In this document: positions 1 to 12,030 of the stretch, in pieces | Layout of the letters: each line of letters starts with the position of its first letter | How positions within the stretch are numbered: the stretch's first letter is position 1 | NCBI GenBank assembly: GCA_949592205.1 | Contig: CATIUR010000016.1 | Span: 2,501-66,500 of the forward strand | DNA length: 64,000 nucleotides | Source of the DNA: Helichrysum umbraculigerum | Lineage: Eukaryota > Streptophyta > Magnoliopsida > Asterales > Asteraceae | Direction of reading: 5' to 3' | The notes under the pieces: generated by a model | Told to the model about the DNA's origin: nothing | Databases searched by the model: none | Seen by the model: only the letters and a program-made list of their open reading frames with translations | Translations under genes and position numbers: made by a program

Positions 1-420
1 GATCTCTTTCCTCTTTTTATTATCATATCCCTTTTTCATATGATTATCTTCTTGATGTTCATTTTCATAATAATTTCACCGTCGCTAATTCTCTGTTTAA
101 ATGCTCTGTCTCCGTAGACAAAATCCGTCTCGGCATCGGTGTTGAATGCAACCCTAATTGGGCAATCCACCAAAGGGGCTTTTGTGTTTGGATTCAAAGA
201 CTATACACATCCTATCCAACTTAATTAGTTCCTAGTGTTTGGTCCCAAAACAGGGAGGCTGAGAGTCATTAATACGTACGGATGATTTCGTTGTCAGCCG
301 GAGTAATAACGTACATTTTAATGATTTTTTTCCTCTCCGATGATTTTATATGATAATAGTGATGACCGTCGATACACAAAACGAAGAGGCGGGCTTCGAA
401 GGAGTTCAAAAGAGATATTG
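1..420 (-). repeat. diverged copy of the 3716-4140 segment
   Basis: Read on the minus strand, this stretch matches the segment at 3716-4140 over most of its length, including a shared tract ending in repeated Lys/Met/Ile codons. The copy here has stops and indels and no continuous frame, so it looks like a decayed duplicate. Its product is not recognised. Confidence 0.6.
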
Positions 421-1678
421 TATTACCTTATAAATTTTTTCTAGAAATATAGATCGAATTGATAGTTATTTCTTTATATTATAATATAAACACAATATAC
501 AATCTTATGATATTGAAAGTTTTACAACATCACCACCTACAACATTTGAAACACACTTTTTAAGCTCAAAGATAAACATGGCTACAATATTTGATATACA
601 TTTCTGAAGCTAAAAGATAATTACAAATTGGATTTTTCTAATGACATCATTAAGATATTCAGACATGCATCATTTATTTGTACCATGCTGATAACCACCT
701 CACAAAACTTTTTAATAACCACCCTATTAACTACAATGTACTATCATTTATGCACAAATTCTTTTCTTAAATACAACCCTAGCTAAGGGCTATCATTAGA
801 AAAATCCTTAAAAATATTAAACAGCTTTTGTATGGACGACATCCATCCCTAGACTGCTAGGAGTTGAAAAAATCTCGAGTCTATAACAGGGAAAACGTGA
901 TTGTTTACAATGCTGTTATAAAGACATTTTCTTTTCAATGTTCCGATAGATTGAGAGAGTGGGATCTTGGAGAAGATATAACAGGGAAATCGTGGTTGCT
1001 ATGTAGTATCATATCATACTTAATAAGTATAAGTATATGCAAAAGATTATCACAATTGAATAGCCTAGGGAAAGGGAAAATCTTCATATTTTCCCTTTTT
1101 TTGGGTAAAGACTAAAGAGGAGGACACTGGACACCACAATGCTTACATATTGATATTAATACAAATGTTATTGTTTGGATATTTTGATGCAAGAGTTACA
1201 TATATCTATAAAATAGCTTGAGAATATATGGGATTGAATGCAACTCTAAATTAAACAACCCCACTGAGCAAATTTAATGTATTTGCAACTTTGCAAGTTT
1301 CGAGATTATATTGTACAGTATAGTATTGTTTTACTCAACCCTATTCAATGTCTCAACCATTAAAGAGGAGGTCTAAATCATAATACAACCACTACAAAGT
1401 ACACTAATATTATGATTTAGACCTCTTGTAGAGTTGTAGTGGTCTTATTGTTTACTTTTTGCAGTGCAAATTAACATGATCACAAATATAGGCTGATTCA
1501 CACTATTAGTGTTTGGAGATGAACACGTTGATGGATGACAAAGTGACATTGGGTGTGTATATATATATAAACCGGGACCATTCATTAACGACTAATTGTC
1601 AACACCAAACAAATTACCAACCAATCAAATTTAAATGTAAAGTTTTTCAATTTTGTAATTCAACCGGATTTATAAATA
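421..1678. other. AT-rich spacer with interleaved inverted repeats
   Basis: No gene is supported. The short open frames at 864-1115 and 1513-1704 lack coding character. The one structured piece is 1368-1443: an 18-bp perfect inverted repeat (1368-1385 with 1408-1425) interleaved with a 10-bp one (1388-1397 with 1434-1443). It may be a degenerate MITE. Confidence 0.5.
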
Positions 1679-2310
1679 TGGATTCTTCCAACCGTACTAA
1701 TTAATAAGTTTAATTATCAGTCGTAAATGCAAACTTTTCGATGCCCCCAGTCCCCCAACAACCGAATCGATTTTATCGTCGACTTTTCATATTATTAATT
1801 CATTACTTCATTAACCATTTTTTTCAAAATTAGAATCAATAGATCTTGAAGCGGTTAAAAAATTACCGAACCGATCCGAAGTATAAAAGGCCGTCACATT
1901 TCAATTTCAACCACTTCAATCTGGAGATGCTCTTAAAGGCTTAGAAATAAAGTCAAACGTTTATCAGAGAAGGGGGCTGGGGAGGGGGTGGTGACTGGTG
2001 AGTAATGTCATAGACTGGATTATGGGGCTAGGTATAGGAGCATGGTGTGGTCTTGTCAAATATATTCTTTTTTCATTTTTGATAATTAAGTTTAATACTA
2101 GTAGTTTAGTCTACAATTTTATTCTTTCACTACACCAATATATGCCACAGATGATGTGTCTTTGCGCCTTATATATACAGATACCAGATACACATATTCA
2201 TTTATTCATGACATATTTCAATCAAAATAAAATGAAACAACTATCAATATATATGAGGCAGTCTCTCTTCTCTCTTTTTATTGTCAGATCTCTTGACTCT
2301 TTTACTTGAT
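1679..2310. repeat. local dispersed repeat module, copy A
   Basis: It contains three blocks found again nearby. One starts with GATTCTTCCA and ends in a CCCCCAACAACCGAATCG-like tract (1679-1785). One holds TTGAAGCGGTTAAAAA followed by CCGATCC and an ACCNCTTCAAT-like arm (1848-1925). One carries a GGGGCTGGGGAGGGGG-like G-rich tract and a GATGTCATAGA-like block (1960-2060). The tail at 2203-2300 matches 3643-3735. The GAAGCGG/CCGCTTC pairs resemble transposon subterminal repeats, and similar pairs crowd the CACTA-type end at 10229-10685. Confidence 0.6.
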
Positions 2311-2994
2311 CATGATCATCGTCTTTAATATTCTATAATTTTTATTTATCTTTATGTATGTAGTGAAAACCTTTAATTTTGTCTTGTCTTCTATTTTAGT
2401 TACCAATTATGATTTTCATTTGTTTACAACATTCCTTTCACATGGAACCAAAAGACATTTACACTAAACTAGTAAATTAACATACATAATTGAAATTAAT
2501 AGTGACAAGAGAGACAATTTTTCAATCTCTTAATTAATAATAAAACGTTACATCATTTCTTATACAAAGAATTCAAAATATCTCTCTTTTGATTCATAGA
2601 CTTCTAGAGTTCTTTGAGTTACTTCCAAAGATGTTCATACTTCTTCTTTTGTTTATTGAATTTTTGGGTCCTTAGGTTAACTTGAATATGCATTACTTCA
2701 TCTCTTTGCGCTGCATAATTTAAAAGTTCCATCATTGAAGAAGGAGGACGTGGAGGTATATCATTATCCGGAATTTGAGAAGATGATGCCAATGACATTA
2801 TATATTGTTTTTTAAAGATGATCTTTTAAGAGTTTAGTAATAATGTGGACTTTGGATTTCGATGTATATATAGGCAAAAAAAAATTGAAGGCATATATAA
2901 CAACAACCAAAGATACTTTACATGCATGTCACAAAATATAAAAGGCCGCCACATTTATGAACCGATCCATATACATTAATTAATCTTAAATATG
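2311..2994. other. AT-rich spacer, nothing recognised
   Basis: No sustained open frame, RNA gene or terminal repeat was seen. It separates two copies of the local repeat module. Confidence 0.4.
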
Positions 2995-3365
2995 TGTTGT
3001 CAACCGGATTAAATATTGATTCTTCCACCTGTATAATTAATAAGTATAATTATCAGTCGTAAATGCAAAACTTTTTGAAGACCAAGTCCCCCAACATCCG
3101 AAGCGATTTTATCGTCGCCTTTTAATATTACTTAATTAATAACCATTTTGTTAAAATAAAATCAACATATCTTTGAAGCGGTTAAAAACATTACTGAACC
3201 GATCCAAAATATATATGACCGCCACATTTTCTTTAATAGAAATAAAAATGGAAAAAGAAAGTCAAATATATGTTAGGGAAGGGGGCTGGGGAGGGGGGGT
3301 GCAGAGTGATGTCATAGAGTTGTTTATGGCTAGGGATAGGAGCATTATGTGGTCTTGTCAACCGG
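2995..3365. repeat. local dispersed repeat module, copy B
   Basis: The same block order as copy A recurs: a GATTCTTCCACC-type block (3012-3118), a TTGAAGCGGTTAAAAA block (3172-3245) and a G-rich GATGTCATAGA-type block (3262-3362). Open frames overlapping here on both strands are explained by the repeat and are not called as genes. Confidence 0.6.
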
Positions 3366-3735
3366 CTCATCATATTGATTCTTCCACCTGTGTAATTAAT
3401 AAGTTTAATTATCATCAGACGTGAATGCAAACTTTTCATGACCAAGTCGATCCCCCAACAACCAAATCGATTTCAATAATCATTTTTTCTTGAATGAATC
3501 AACAAATCTTGAAGCGGTAAAAAAAAGGATCCAAAATACAAAAAGTCAACACATCTGTTCTTATAACCGCTTCAATACAGCGCCTTCAATAGTAACTAGT
3601 ATAAAGTTGAGCGCATAACCAAAAAACAATAAACCCATTCATTTATTCATGACATATTTCAATCAAATTAAAATGAAACAACTATCAATATATACGAAGT
3701 AGTCTCTCTTCCCTCTTTTTATTATAAGATCTCTT
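3366..3735. repeat. local dispersed repeat module, copy C
   Basis: A third copy begins within about 10 bp of the end of copy B (3378-3470, then a shortened GAAGCGG/CCGCTTC pair at 3511-3580). It runs into the 3643-3735 tail shared with 2203-2300. The near head-to-tail arrangement of B and C points to tandem duplication or repeated insertion of the same family. Confidence 0.55.
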
Positions 3736-4128
3736 TTACATGATCATGATCATGATCATCTTCTTGATGTTCATTTTCATAATAATTTCAAGGCCGCTAT
3801 TTCTCTGTTTAAATGCTTCGTCTCCGTAGACGAAATCTGTCTCAGAGTCGGATTTAATTGAAACCCTAATTGGGCAATCCACCAAAGGAGCTTTGTGTTT
3901 GAATGCAAAGACTACACACATCCTTTCCCACTTAGTTCCTGGTGTTTGGTCCAAAACAGGTGAGGCTGACGGTGACGGATGATCTGGTTGACGGTCAAGG
4001 ATGATCTTCTTGTCAGCCAGAGTAATAATGTAAGTTTTAATGTTTTTTTCCCTCTCCGATGATTTTATATGATAATAGTGACGATCGTCGATACATAAAA
4101 CGAAGAGGTGGGCTTCTAAAGAGTTCAA
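3736..4128 (-). other. unrecognised 130-codon open frame in a duplicated segment
   Basis: A continuous frame of 130 codons runs on the minus strand and ends in a low-complexity Met/Ile/Lys tail. I recognise no domain. A diverged, interrupted copy lies at 1-420, so the frame belongs to a duplicated segment, possibly a host gene fragment carried by a transposon. No promoter or splice evidence was found. It may be a remnant rather than an expressed gene. Confidence 0.3.
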
Positions 4129-4405
4129 AAGAGAGATATTGTATTACCTTATAATTTTTTTATGGAAATATAGATCGAATTGATATTATTATTTCTTTAT
4201 GTTTGTTGGAACTTGGTTTTTAACGATAAAAGGAGATATTGTATTACCTTATAAGATTGTTATTTGATGATAAAAGCATTTTAATGTTGATTTTCCCTTC
4301 ATTTTATATTATTTGTATATTTGATGATGAAAATTATTCATTCCGCACTCTGATATCAATTGATTTGTATATTTCTACGATGATGATGATTATTATTATA
4401 AAATA

Positions 4406-6127
4406 GAGTAAATTCCATAGATGGTCCCTATGGTTTACACCGATTAATGAAAGTCGTCCCTATACTTTTTTCGTATTTTCAATCCAATAAGTTTATGTTT
4501 TGCTTGAAAATAGTCCCTCAACATCTAAAACAACTAATATACCCTTGCATCTCTATTTTATTTATTTATTTCATTTATTTTTAAGTTAGTACATATATTA
4601 AACTAACACATTAATATAAATATTACCAAAAAATGTATTTATGTCCCACATCCTTTTACAGTGATCGCAATCATCCATTCAAAGATCAAAGAACCATATA
4701 ATGTTGAGACATAGATTGTGACAACAGATCCAGCTTGAAATAGGACTGGTGTAATTATTATTACGTTTGTACATTGGTTTAGATTTGTAAATAAATATTT
4801 GTTTTGTTAGTAATATTCGTTAAACATATTATTGTGCTAAGTTAGACGAATGTTTAAATACGAAATAGATATATAGACGTTTTATGCAAAGCGAGTCGAG
4901 ATCTCAAGTCGCAGCGAGTTGAGCTGTGAGGTGAGACCTGAACTCGCGAAGCATTAGTCTGGCGAGCCGAGTCCTATACTGGGCTTGGGCTGCGAGTTGG
5001 ACCGAACTCGCAGGCCCATGCGAGCCGAGCTGAGACCAGACTATATAATGTTTTTCATACGGTGAAAAACATAACTTTGGCAATATTCTGATCTGCGAAT
5101 TCGATAAACCCAGAGAATACCTAAACCTAACGGCTAGGCTTTGACGTATTATCGTTTAAAGCTAAGTATTAGTATACGCAATTACGAACTTACTCGTTAT
5201 TAGTAAGATAACACCGTATCGAGGGATTCCGCACCTTAATACTATAGATAACGAAGTTATCGATCCTAGAACTAGGGACTTACATATAATATTTAAAAAT
5301 AAGAACCCACAGAAAGTACAAGATTAACATTTGGGTTTCACGATCATTCAAACATCATATATATATCGAGTAAAAGGTACAAAACAAAAATTCAAACCCT
5401 AATCGCAAAATTTTCCGGCCGCTCTTCTTTGTTTTCTCCGGCAACCACAACAAGTTGCAGAACTGAAACCCTAATTAGGGTGAATGGCGCTCACTTGCTG
5501 CGGGACTCAGGCGAGCGGCGGCCGTCTAACTACCTCTAGATCTAGGGTTTCTGATTTAGGCCTTAGGTTTTGGTTCATGGTTCATCGGGTTAGACGAAAC
5601 CCTAGATACCGAACGAGATTGAAAGAATACCGATATGAAAAGAATGTGTACACTTGCCGGATTTTGTTGTTGCTGACTCGCCGAATTTTTGTCGTTGCTG
5701 GAATTTGTGGATAACCGGACTAACTATATATCTCAAATTTGGTTACGGTGATGATTCATGTGAAAAGAAGAAGAAGAAGAAGAAGAACATGGATGTGTGG
5801 GATGGGTTGAATATCTACAATTTAGGTTTGGGTGGAGCCATGGAGAATAGAGGATGAAGATGATGTCAGGGAACACAAAGAGTTTGATGTGGTGGGTTTG
5901 ATGAAGAAGGTTGTTGCTCTAAAATAGTTTGTGTTTTTTTTAATATTTGTACTGAATTAAAAATAAATGAACAAAATAGAGATAAAAAGTGTATATTAGT
6001 CATTTTAGATGCGGAGGGACTATTTTCAAGCAAAACATTAACTTATTGGATTGAAAACACGAAAAAAGTATAGGGACGACTTTCGTAAATCAGTGTAAAC
6101 CACAGGGACCATCTATGGAATTTACTC
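4406..6127. mobile_element. Mutator-like element (MULE) with long TIRs, possible Pack-MULE
   Basis: The left end (4406, GAGTAAATTCCATAGATGG) is repeated in inverted orientation at the right end (to 6127), with good matching over roughly 150-180 bp. The element is flanked by a perfect 9-bp duplication, TATAAAATA, at 4397-4405 and 6128-6136. Long inverted repeats with a 9-bp duplication are the MULE hallmark. The interior encodes no transposase. It holds a GC-rich block (about 4890-5040) with a stem TGCGAGTT/AACTCGCA (4991-5012) and a second GC-richer block (about 5415-5600) that looks like acquired genic sequence. It is therefore non-autonomous. Confidence 0.85.
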
Positions 6128-6254
6128 TATAAAATAACTATTGCTTTAAGAAACAATCAAGAAAATTACGAAGGCGTTTTTGACACCGCTTGACAATTTG
6201 GTCAATGTATAGTTTCAAAAACATTAACTGCACTTTTTTTTGCATCGTCAAAAA

Positions 6255-6600
6255 TATTCTCAAACTTGTCCTTTTTTCAGATCTTGAAGCGGTTAAAAAC
6301 ATAACTGAACCGATCCAAAATATATTGAGTCGCCACATTTCCTTTATAACCGCTTCAATCAGGAGATGCTCTAAAATACATAAAAATAGAAAAAAAAAAG
6401 TCAAATGTTTGTCAGGGAAGGAAAGGAGGGGGTAGTGAGTGATGTCATAGACTTGATTATGGCTAGATATAGGAGCATGGTGTGGTCTTGTCAAATAGAT
6501 TTTTTGATGAGATATGCTGTCAATAATAACTATAGTACAGTAAATATTAAGCTTTTTACATTTTTGAGAATTAAGTTTAATACTCCAGTTTAGTCAAAAA
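6255..6600. repeat. local dispersed repeat module, copy D
   Basis: TTGAAGCGGTTAAAAAC is followed by CCGATCC, a CGCCACATTT-type tract and the inverted partner ATAACCGCTTCAAT (6283-6362). The GATGTCATAGA/GTGGTCTTGTCAA block follows (6398-6497). The outer GAAGCGGTTA/TAACCGCTTC arms can fold back. A shorter copy of the first part lies at 6967-7050. Confidence 0.6.
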
Positions 6601-7819
6601 ATTTATTCTATCACCGCACGTCTGCACCTATATATGCATGTTCTTGGGCAAGTGTCAGACGTGCCAAGTGGCGTATTTCTTCTAACCGTCTCCGTGCTAT
6701 GGAGACTCCTATATCTACCACAGTAAATCAGGCCATGAAAAGCAATGCTCCAACATGGCCTGTTATTGTCAATTTCCATCGTGTGGTTTTACTGATTCTT
6801 ATAAAAACTTGTATCTCCGTTACAGTTGTGGACATGCATCTTCTGCCATAAACTTCAATATTTTGATATAAATGTAAAATTTTCGCTTCAAAAAAATTTC
6901 ACAAACAGTTTGTGTAATTTTCTCATTACTTAATGAACATTTTTTTCAAAATTAGAATCAACATATTTTGAAGCGGTTAAAAACTTAATTAAACCGATCC
7001 AAATTACAGATAGCCGCCTCATTTCGTTTTATAACCGCTTCAATATTTTGATATAAAATACCGATTGTTCAAAAGAGTTGATTCGAACACATGACCATCT
7101 TTTCAAAAATTATGTAGATAACCAACTTTGTTGAACAACCGGTAATGTTTTTTGTGAAACATAATTACTTTATGTTATAAAATGTTACAAACACAAAAAG
7201 ACCACATTATATCATAAATATTTTCGGTTAGGTATCGTTAGGTGTTGTAATTGAATTCATTAATTAATGTTTCGTATCCTCAATTCCTCATTATATTATA
7301 AATATTTTTGGTAAAACGTACATATATTTATCATATTAGATTAGGTTAGGTATTGTTAGGTTATGGAATTGAATTCATTCATTAATGATTAATCCTAATT
7401 ATATTATAAATATACATTCACACATAAGCTCTCTTTTTCGTATAATATACAAACCCTATTTAATAAGTAACAGTATGATCATCAAGTTTCCCAATATGAT
7501 CTTCCGATCTATTTCGATCCATTTTCGCAATCTTCTTTTTTCCCAAGATAAGTTACAATATAATATTCTCTTTCACGGCTGCGATTTCCCTATTTAAATA
7601 TTCTGGTGACCGTAGCAGCGAAGCCTGTTATGGTCACCTTTTACAGTCACGTCCACGATGTATGATTAGTACACCAATTCGGGATTTACCACAACAAATG
7701 TAGCATTCCTTACTATTGGTCGAAACATCTATCCATGCGTGAAAAAGATATATCTCGTCCAAAACAGTTTGAGTATGGGATTTCTGCAGAAACTGTAACG
7801 AGATTTATTGTTCTTATAC
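6601..7819. other. AT-rich spacer with a possible exon-like remnant
   Basis: The stretch 6640-6850 on + has a less AT-rich composition and an open frame of about 70 codons without an ATG near its start, so it could be a captured exon fragment. I do not recognise it. The remainder holds a shortened GAAGCGG module (6967-7050) and AT-rich repeats. Confidence 0.35.
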
Positions 7820-8704
7820 TGTTGGGTTTTCTATTCCCTAACTAGATTAACATAGCAGCGGAAAATAACAATTAATCTAGGGCAACTTAGGAAACTAAAC
7901 CCTAAAGGACCTTGACTTAATAAAGCTATTAACAATAACAAAATAAATAGATAAATGAGAAAATACTAACCTTTGAGAAAACCAATTTCTCAAGCGCAGA
8001 CCACCTTGCAGAACCTTCACGCAGACTCTTTGCTCAACCTTCCATGCTTTGGATGGCATGTACCCAAAATAGAATACCTCTAATGCTTCACACCCGTGAA
8101 CCAAGAGAAACTCCAAATCCTAGGGTCCCGACTCTAAGTCGTAAAGACTCAAACAAGGATTAGGAATGAGAAAGAGAGAAAGAACCAAATTAAATTCGGA
8201 TCTGGGGTGATTGGAAACCTTGGATTAGGCCTCTATTTATAAGGGGAGAGGGAGCCCAGGGTTTTATCCCTTTGCCGATGTGGGACATCTGAATTCGTCC
8301 TCCGACCGCCGGTTGAAGCCTTCAGCCGGCGGTTGGGATTTAATCCTTTCCCAAGTCAAACACGCGTCGCACCGCCTTACAAACCCTAATCCTCCAACCG
8401 CCGGTTGAACCCTCCAACCGTCGGTTGGAACTCGCTTTCAGAATATTCCTTTTAGTTTCCAATTAATATCCAACTAATAAACTAACTAAATATTCTTTAT
8501 AATTTATGTTAATTACTTTTAGCTTCTAATTAATTTATCAACTATAATAAATTAACAAACTAATTAATTAATTATGATATTAATTCCAATTAATATTATC
8601 TCTCTTATTGTTTCTCTTACTATTCATCGAGTGCAACCCAAAAAGGACTCTACCTTTAGAATAGTCTTATCAATTAGTTATGATGTTGGACACTATTTCC
8701 AACA
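7820..8704 (-). mobile_element. solo LTR of a copia-type retrotransposon
   Basis: The unit runs from TGTTGGGTTTTC to TTTCCAACA and is flanked by the perfect 5-bp duplication TATAC (7815-7819 and 8705-8709). No internal domain, primer site or second LTR is present, as expected after LTR-LTR recombination. A TATAAATA box read on the minus strand near 8233-8243 suggests transcription to the left. A cluster of short palindromes occupies 8302-8428, including CCAACCGTCGGTTGG at 8414-8428. The copia assignment rests on the TGTTGG/CCAACA ends and is inference. Confidence 0.88.
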
Positions 8705-8734
8705 TATACAAGGTTTTGTTATGTCTCAACTGTG

Positions 8735-9045
8735 TATTAGGGACTTAAACATCGCCTTCTGCTTTGTAATAACTTGAAGATGAGGATGACAATGGAACCA
8801 ATGAAGATGAAAAGGCTAGGATAAACTATCATTAACTCATGTACATCAATACTATGTTATTTTAGTGTTCGTAATTTAAATTTTCAATTGTATGAATTAA
8901 CTTGAAGATGAGAATAAACTCATGTACGTACATCGCCTTCTGCTTTGTAATAACTTGAAGCTAGATGAGAATGATAATGGATCGAACCAGTGAAGATGAA
9001 AAGGCTAGCATTAACTCATGTACATCAATACTATGTTAAATTTTC
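8735..9045 (+). repeat. two-copy direct repeat
   Basis: The block CATCGCCTTCTGCTTTGTAA with its downstream GATGAAAAGGCTAG and CATGTACATCAATACTATG segments occurs at about 8749-8870 and again at about 8931-9036, with small indels. No coding function is evident. Confidence 0.6.
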
Positions 9046-10228
9046 AATCGTACAAATTACCAAGTTAATTACTTACTCTAGTTTTGATACCAGAACGTAA
9101 AAAACAGACAGAAAACAAAGAGGATTAGTAATAATAGTATTTAAGGTATATAGTTGTTTGGTATCGTAATTATATTCATTCATTAATAGTATATATACTC
9201 GGCATCGAATAATTAAGTAACAACCTCACCAATAAGATCGTATCAAATGCAGATTTTTAAGTGCTAACAACCACATCGATAATATCGTCGACCTTTAATA
9301 AATAACTTTATACAAAAATTAAATAATCAAAAACCGATCCAAACTTTAATATAACCGCCTTACCTTTTATATTCCAGTTTCAAGATTTAAATATTGTCTT
9401 TTGGGCCGATCCATGTACATCTTGGCATGGGCCAAACAAATGAACAATACCTGGAGAATTAAAAGGATCGTATTAATTACGACCTTTTGGGCCGAAACCC
9501 TGAAGGCTAGGATCCTGCACAAGGAGGATTGTAACTCGATCAGAAGGTTAGATCAAATGCTCGAACATATCTTACCCACTAGTGAGTCTGATACATTAAT
9601 CGCCCATCAATCTTCCATCACAAGAAAAATCGTGTAATTTAATCTGGAACCTCTTTCAGACATATTCCATTAGAAAATGGGTTCCCGATAGTATCACTCG
9701 TGTTTATACAATACGTTTGATCGACGTCTTCTTTTTCTTCTTGATTTCTACACTAATAGAGAATCTACCAACATTCTTGAGTTCCAGAAGGGAAAGAAAA
9801 CCTCACACTTCTGAAGAAACAAGTAGATTCTTCTAAGGATGCCGAAAAATTTAAACAGAGAAATCTCGGTTGAAGAGAATTAAGTATTTGTTACTTTCTT
9901 TTTGAGAGATCTGATCACGAAAAGTGAATTTGATATATATTGGAGAAATTAGATGAGAGAAGATCAGTCTCTGACCATTAGATACTTAAATTAGTATCAT
10001 ATTGGAAACTTAATTGATGATCATATTTAGGGTTTGGATGAAAAAGTGACCTAATGTGTATGTATATTTATACTACAATGAGAATGAATACCATACCATT
10101 AATGAATGAATTGAATGCTAACAAGTAACACCTACCGGCACGACTCTAACCTTTTGTACATGTATCTATATATATCTATATCTATATATTTAAAAATTAA
10201 ATCTGATTATGAAACAGATTAAAAAGAA
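9046..10228. other. AT-rich spacer with degenerate repeat remnants
   Basis: Degenerate copies of the local module lie at about 9210-9385. The frame at 9401-9637 (78 codons on +) has no recognisable domain. No RNA gene or element terminus was found. Confidence 0.35.
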
Positions 10229-10685
10229 CCTATTGAAGCGTAATAGTTTTACCGGCCACTAAGGCATTTCAATTGGGGCGGTGTTTATCTAACCGCTACT
10301 AATTGTTTATCACAATTGAAGCGGGAAAGTTTTACCCGCTTCAAAATGAATTTACTAGTAGCGGTTTATAAGTAACCGCCACAACTATTTCTCACAATTG
10401 AAGCGGGAACGTTTTACCCGCTTCAAAATGAATTTACTAGTAGCGGTTTATTATTAACCGCTACAAATTGGTTACCCCTATTGAAGCGGGTTTATTTACC
10501 CGCCATAAATGTTATTACTTGAGGCGGTTTAACCTTAACCGATGCATTTGTGTAGTTGGGACCCCACTTTTTGACTGGTAAACCGCTACAAATTAGATAA
10601 TTGAACCCACTTTATAATGTATATAGCGGTTTTCACTTAAAACCGCTATAAAGCTGCGCTCTTTTTACTCGTTTTTGTACTAGTG
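10229..10685. mobile_element. right end of a CACTA (En/Spm)-type transposon with subterminal repeat array
   Basis: The segment closes with TTTTTGTACTAGTG (10672-10685), the inverted form of a CACTAGTACAAAAA terminus. For about 440 bp before it, GAAGCGG, GCGGTTTA, ACCCGCTTC and AACCGCTA motifs recur in both orientations at short spacing. Such arrays are typical of CACTA subterminal regions, where they bind the element's TNPA-like protein. I found no matching left terminus or transposase, so the element is truncated or its other end lies outside or is decayed. The scattered GAAGCGG modules at 1.8-9.4 kb may derive from the same family. Confidence 0.65.
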
Positions 10686-11698
10686 TTCACAGTAAAATGA
10701 GTGTTAACTGCTATCCATTTGTAGGTTCAGAATCCACCACAATTTTATCTGCATCAATAGCTCTTCTGGGATATTCTTTGACTACTTTGTACCTGAAGTT
10801 CAGGTTACAAATATTGCTGATCCTCCTGAGTCCTGACAGATAATGTTTTGTTTAATTGTAACTCTTCAGTTAATTTATAGGTGGAGATTTCGACCCACCT
10901 TCCTGAAATAAATTCTTGTGTTTCACAGGGTTGAATGTGTATATTTTATGTATCTTAGCTAATATTTGATAACGGATCAAATAGGTAGAAAGTCACCCAA
11001 AGTGCCCTTAAATGCTTAAAACCTGTCAAGTTTACATGTGTGAAAGTCAAGAAAAGCTTACATGTGTGAAAGTGGACGGTCAAGGATGATGATGACGGTC
11101 AAGATGAGCTTAAATGTGTGAAAATGGAGGTGGAAAGTTAAGGGAGAAACTCGATGAAGATGAAAAAAGATATCAATAGGAGTATATTCAAAGCACCTTG
11201 CAGATTCAGAGTGCCTATGAGCTCGTGGAACAAACAAGATCTAAATCATGCCGGAGAGTTTCATCTTAGAGGCAAATATGAAAATCAAACTGAATAACAT
11301 GAACATATCAGAGGAAAGCAAGTACTTGAGTCAAGGACTCGAGAAAACAGAGTTACCAAAAGGGAAAGACACTGAAAATGTTCTGTAAGGATGAAGTTCG
11401 AGGCAGTTTTTGGACAACGTACTAAAGATGGTTATGCATGAAAAAGAAACCGAACTGAATAACCATAGAGGGGTGTGTGCGGGTGGGGAGGTCGTCATGA
11501 TGATCAAAACATTTGATGATCTTTTATGTGATGTATTATAATATTTTCATTGGTTAGTAAAACTAAATGCATGCATATCTTATTGCAATGCCAACAAGTT
11601 ACAAGTATTTTATATTACATGTGAATAACAACATTTTACGTAGTTTAATTGTTTAGTGTAATTATTTTATGTCATTATCAGAGATTCTCATACAATAT
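10686..11698. other. spacer, probably Helitron interior
   Basis: It lies between the CACTA end and a Helitron 3' hairpin. The parts at 10725-10835 and 11160-11400 are less AT-rich and look exon-like, but all frames are broken. They could be fragments captured by the Helitron that ends at 11725. No 5' Helitron end was located. Confidence 0.35.
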
Positions 11699-11725
11699 CC
11701 TGCGAATCCGCAGGTTATAAGCTAG
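11699..11725 (+). mobile_element. Helitron 3' terminus
   Basis: The hairpin CCTGCG-AATC-CGCAGG (11699-11714) is followed by a short spacer and terminal CTAG (11722-11725), then a T. A GC-rich hairpin about 10 nt before CTRR, with insertion before T, defines Helitron 3' ends. The partner 5' end was not found upstream. Confidence 0.65.
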
Positions 11726-12003
11726 TATGTATAAATAGGAAGCCTTATCCATATTTGAATGATAAACAAATACAATATATCTATCCATGAGTTATGCTTA
11801 AAAATAATAGTTACGAGTGTTAATTAAGTTTATGAAAAAGCTTTTGGAAAAGTTATTTATAGTGGATGCATAGTGAAAGTTATGTTCATTGAAAAAGATT
11901 GAGAAAATATCATGTACACATTATATTCAACTTGCTATAACAACGATTTTTTAGATACATTAAAGTGTAAGGTTACGGTTTTGTTTGTTTTCAAGAATGC
12001 GCA

Positions 12004-12030
12004 TCTTAATATATATTAAAAGAGTTTCTG
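12004..12030 (+). mobile_element. possible Helitron 5' terminus
   Basis: TCTTAATATATATTAAAAG preceded by A resembles the TC-initiated AT-rich 5' ends of plant Helitrons. Its matching 3' end is not identified; the CTAG at 12268-12271 belongs to the opposite strand. Confidence 0.4.

Noticed and set aside
5484..5857. Two overlapping frames in the MULE as genes
   Set aside because: No domain, and one depends on an AAG microsatellite; more likely captured non-functional sequence.
9580..9596. CACTAGTGAGTC as a left CACTA terminus for the array ending at 10685
   Set aside because: It does not continue as the inverse of TTTTTGTACTAGTG and has no adjacent subterminal repeats.
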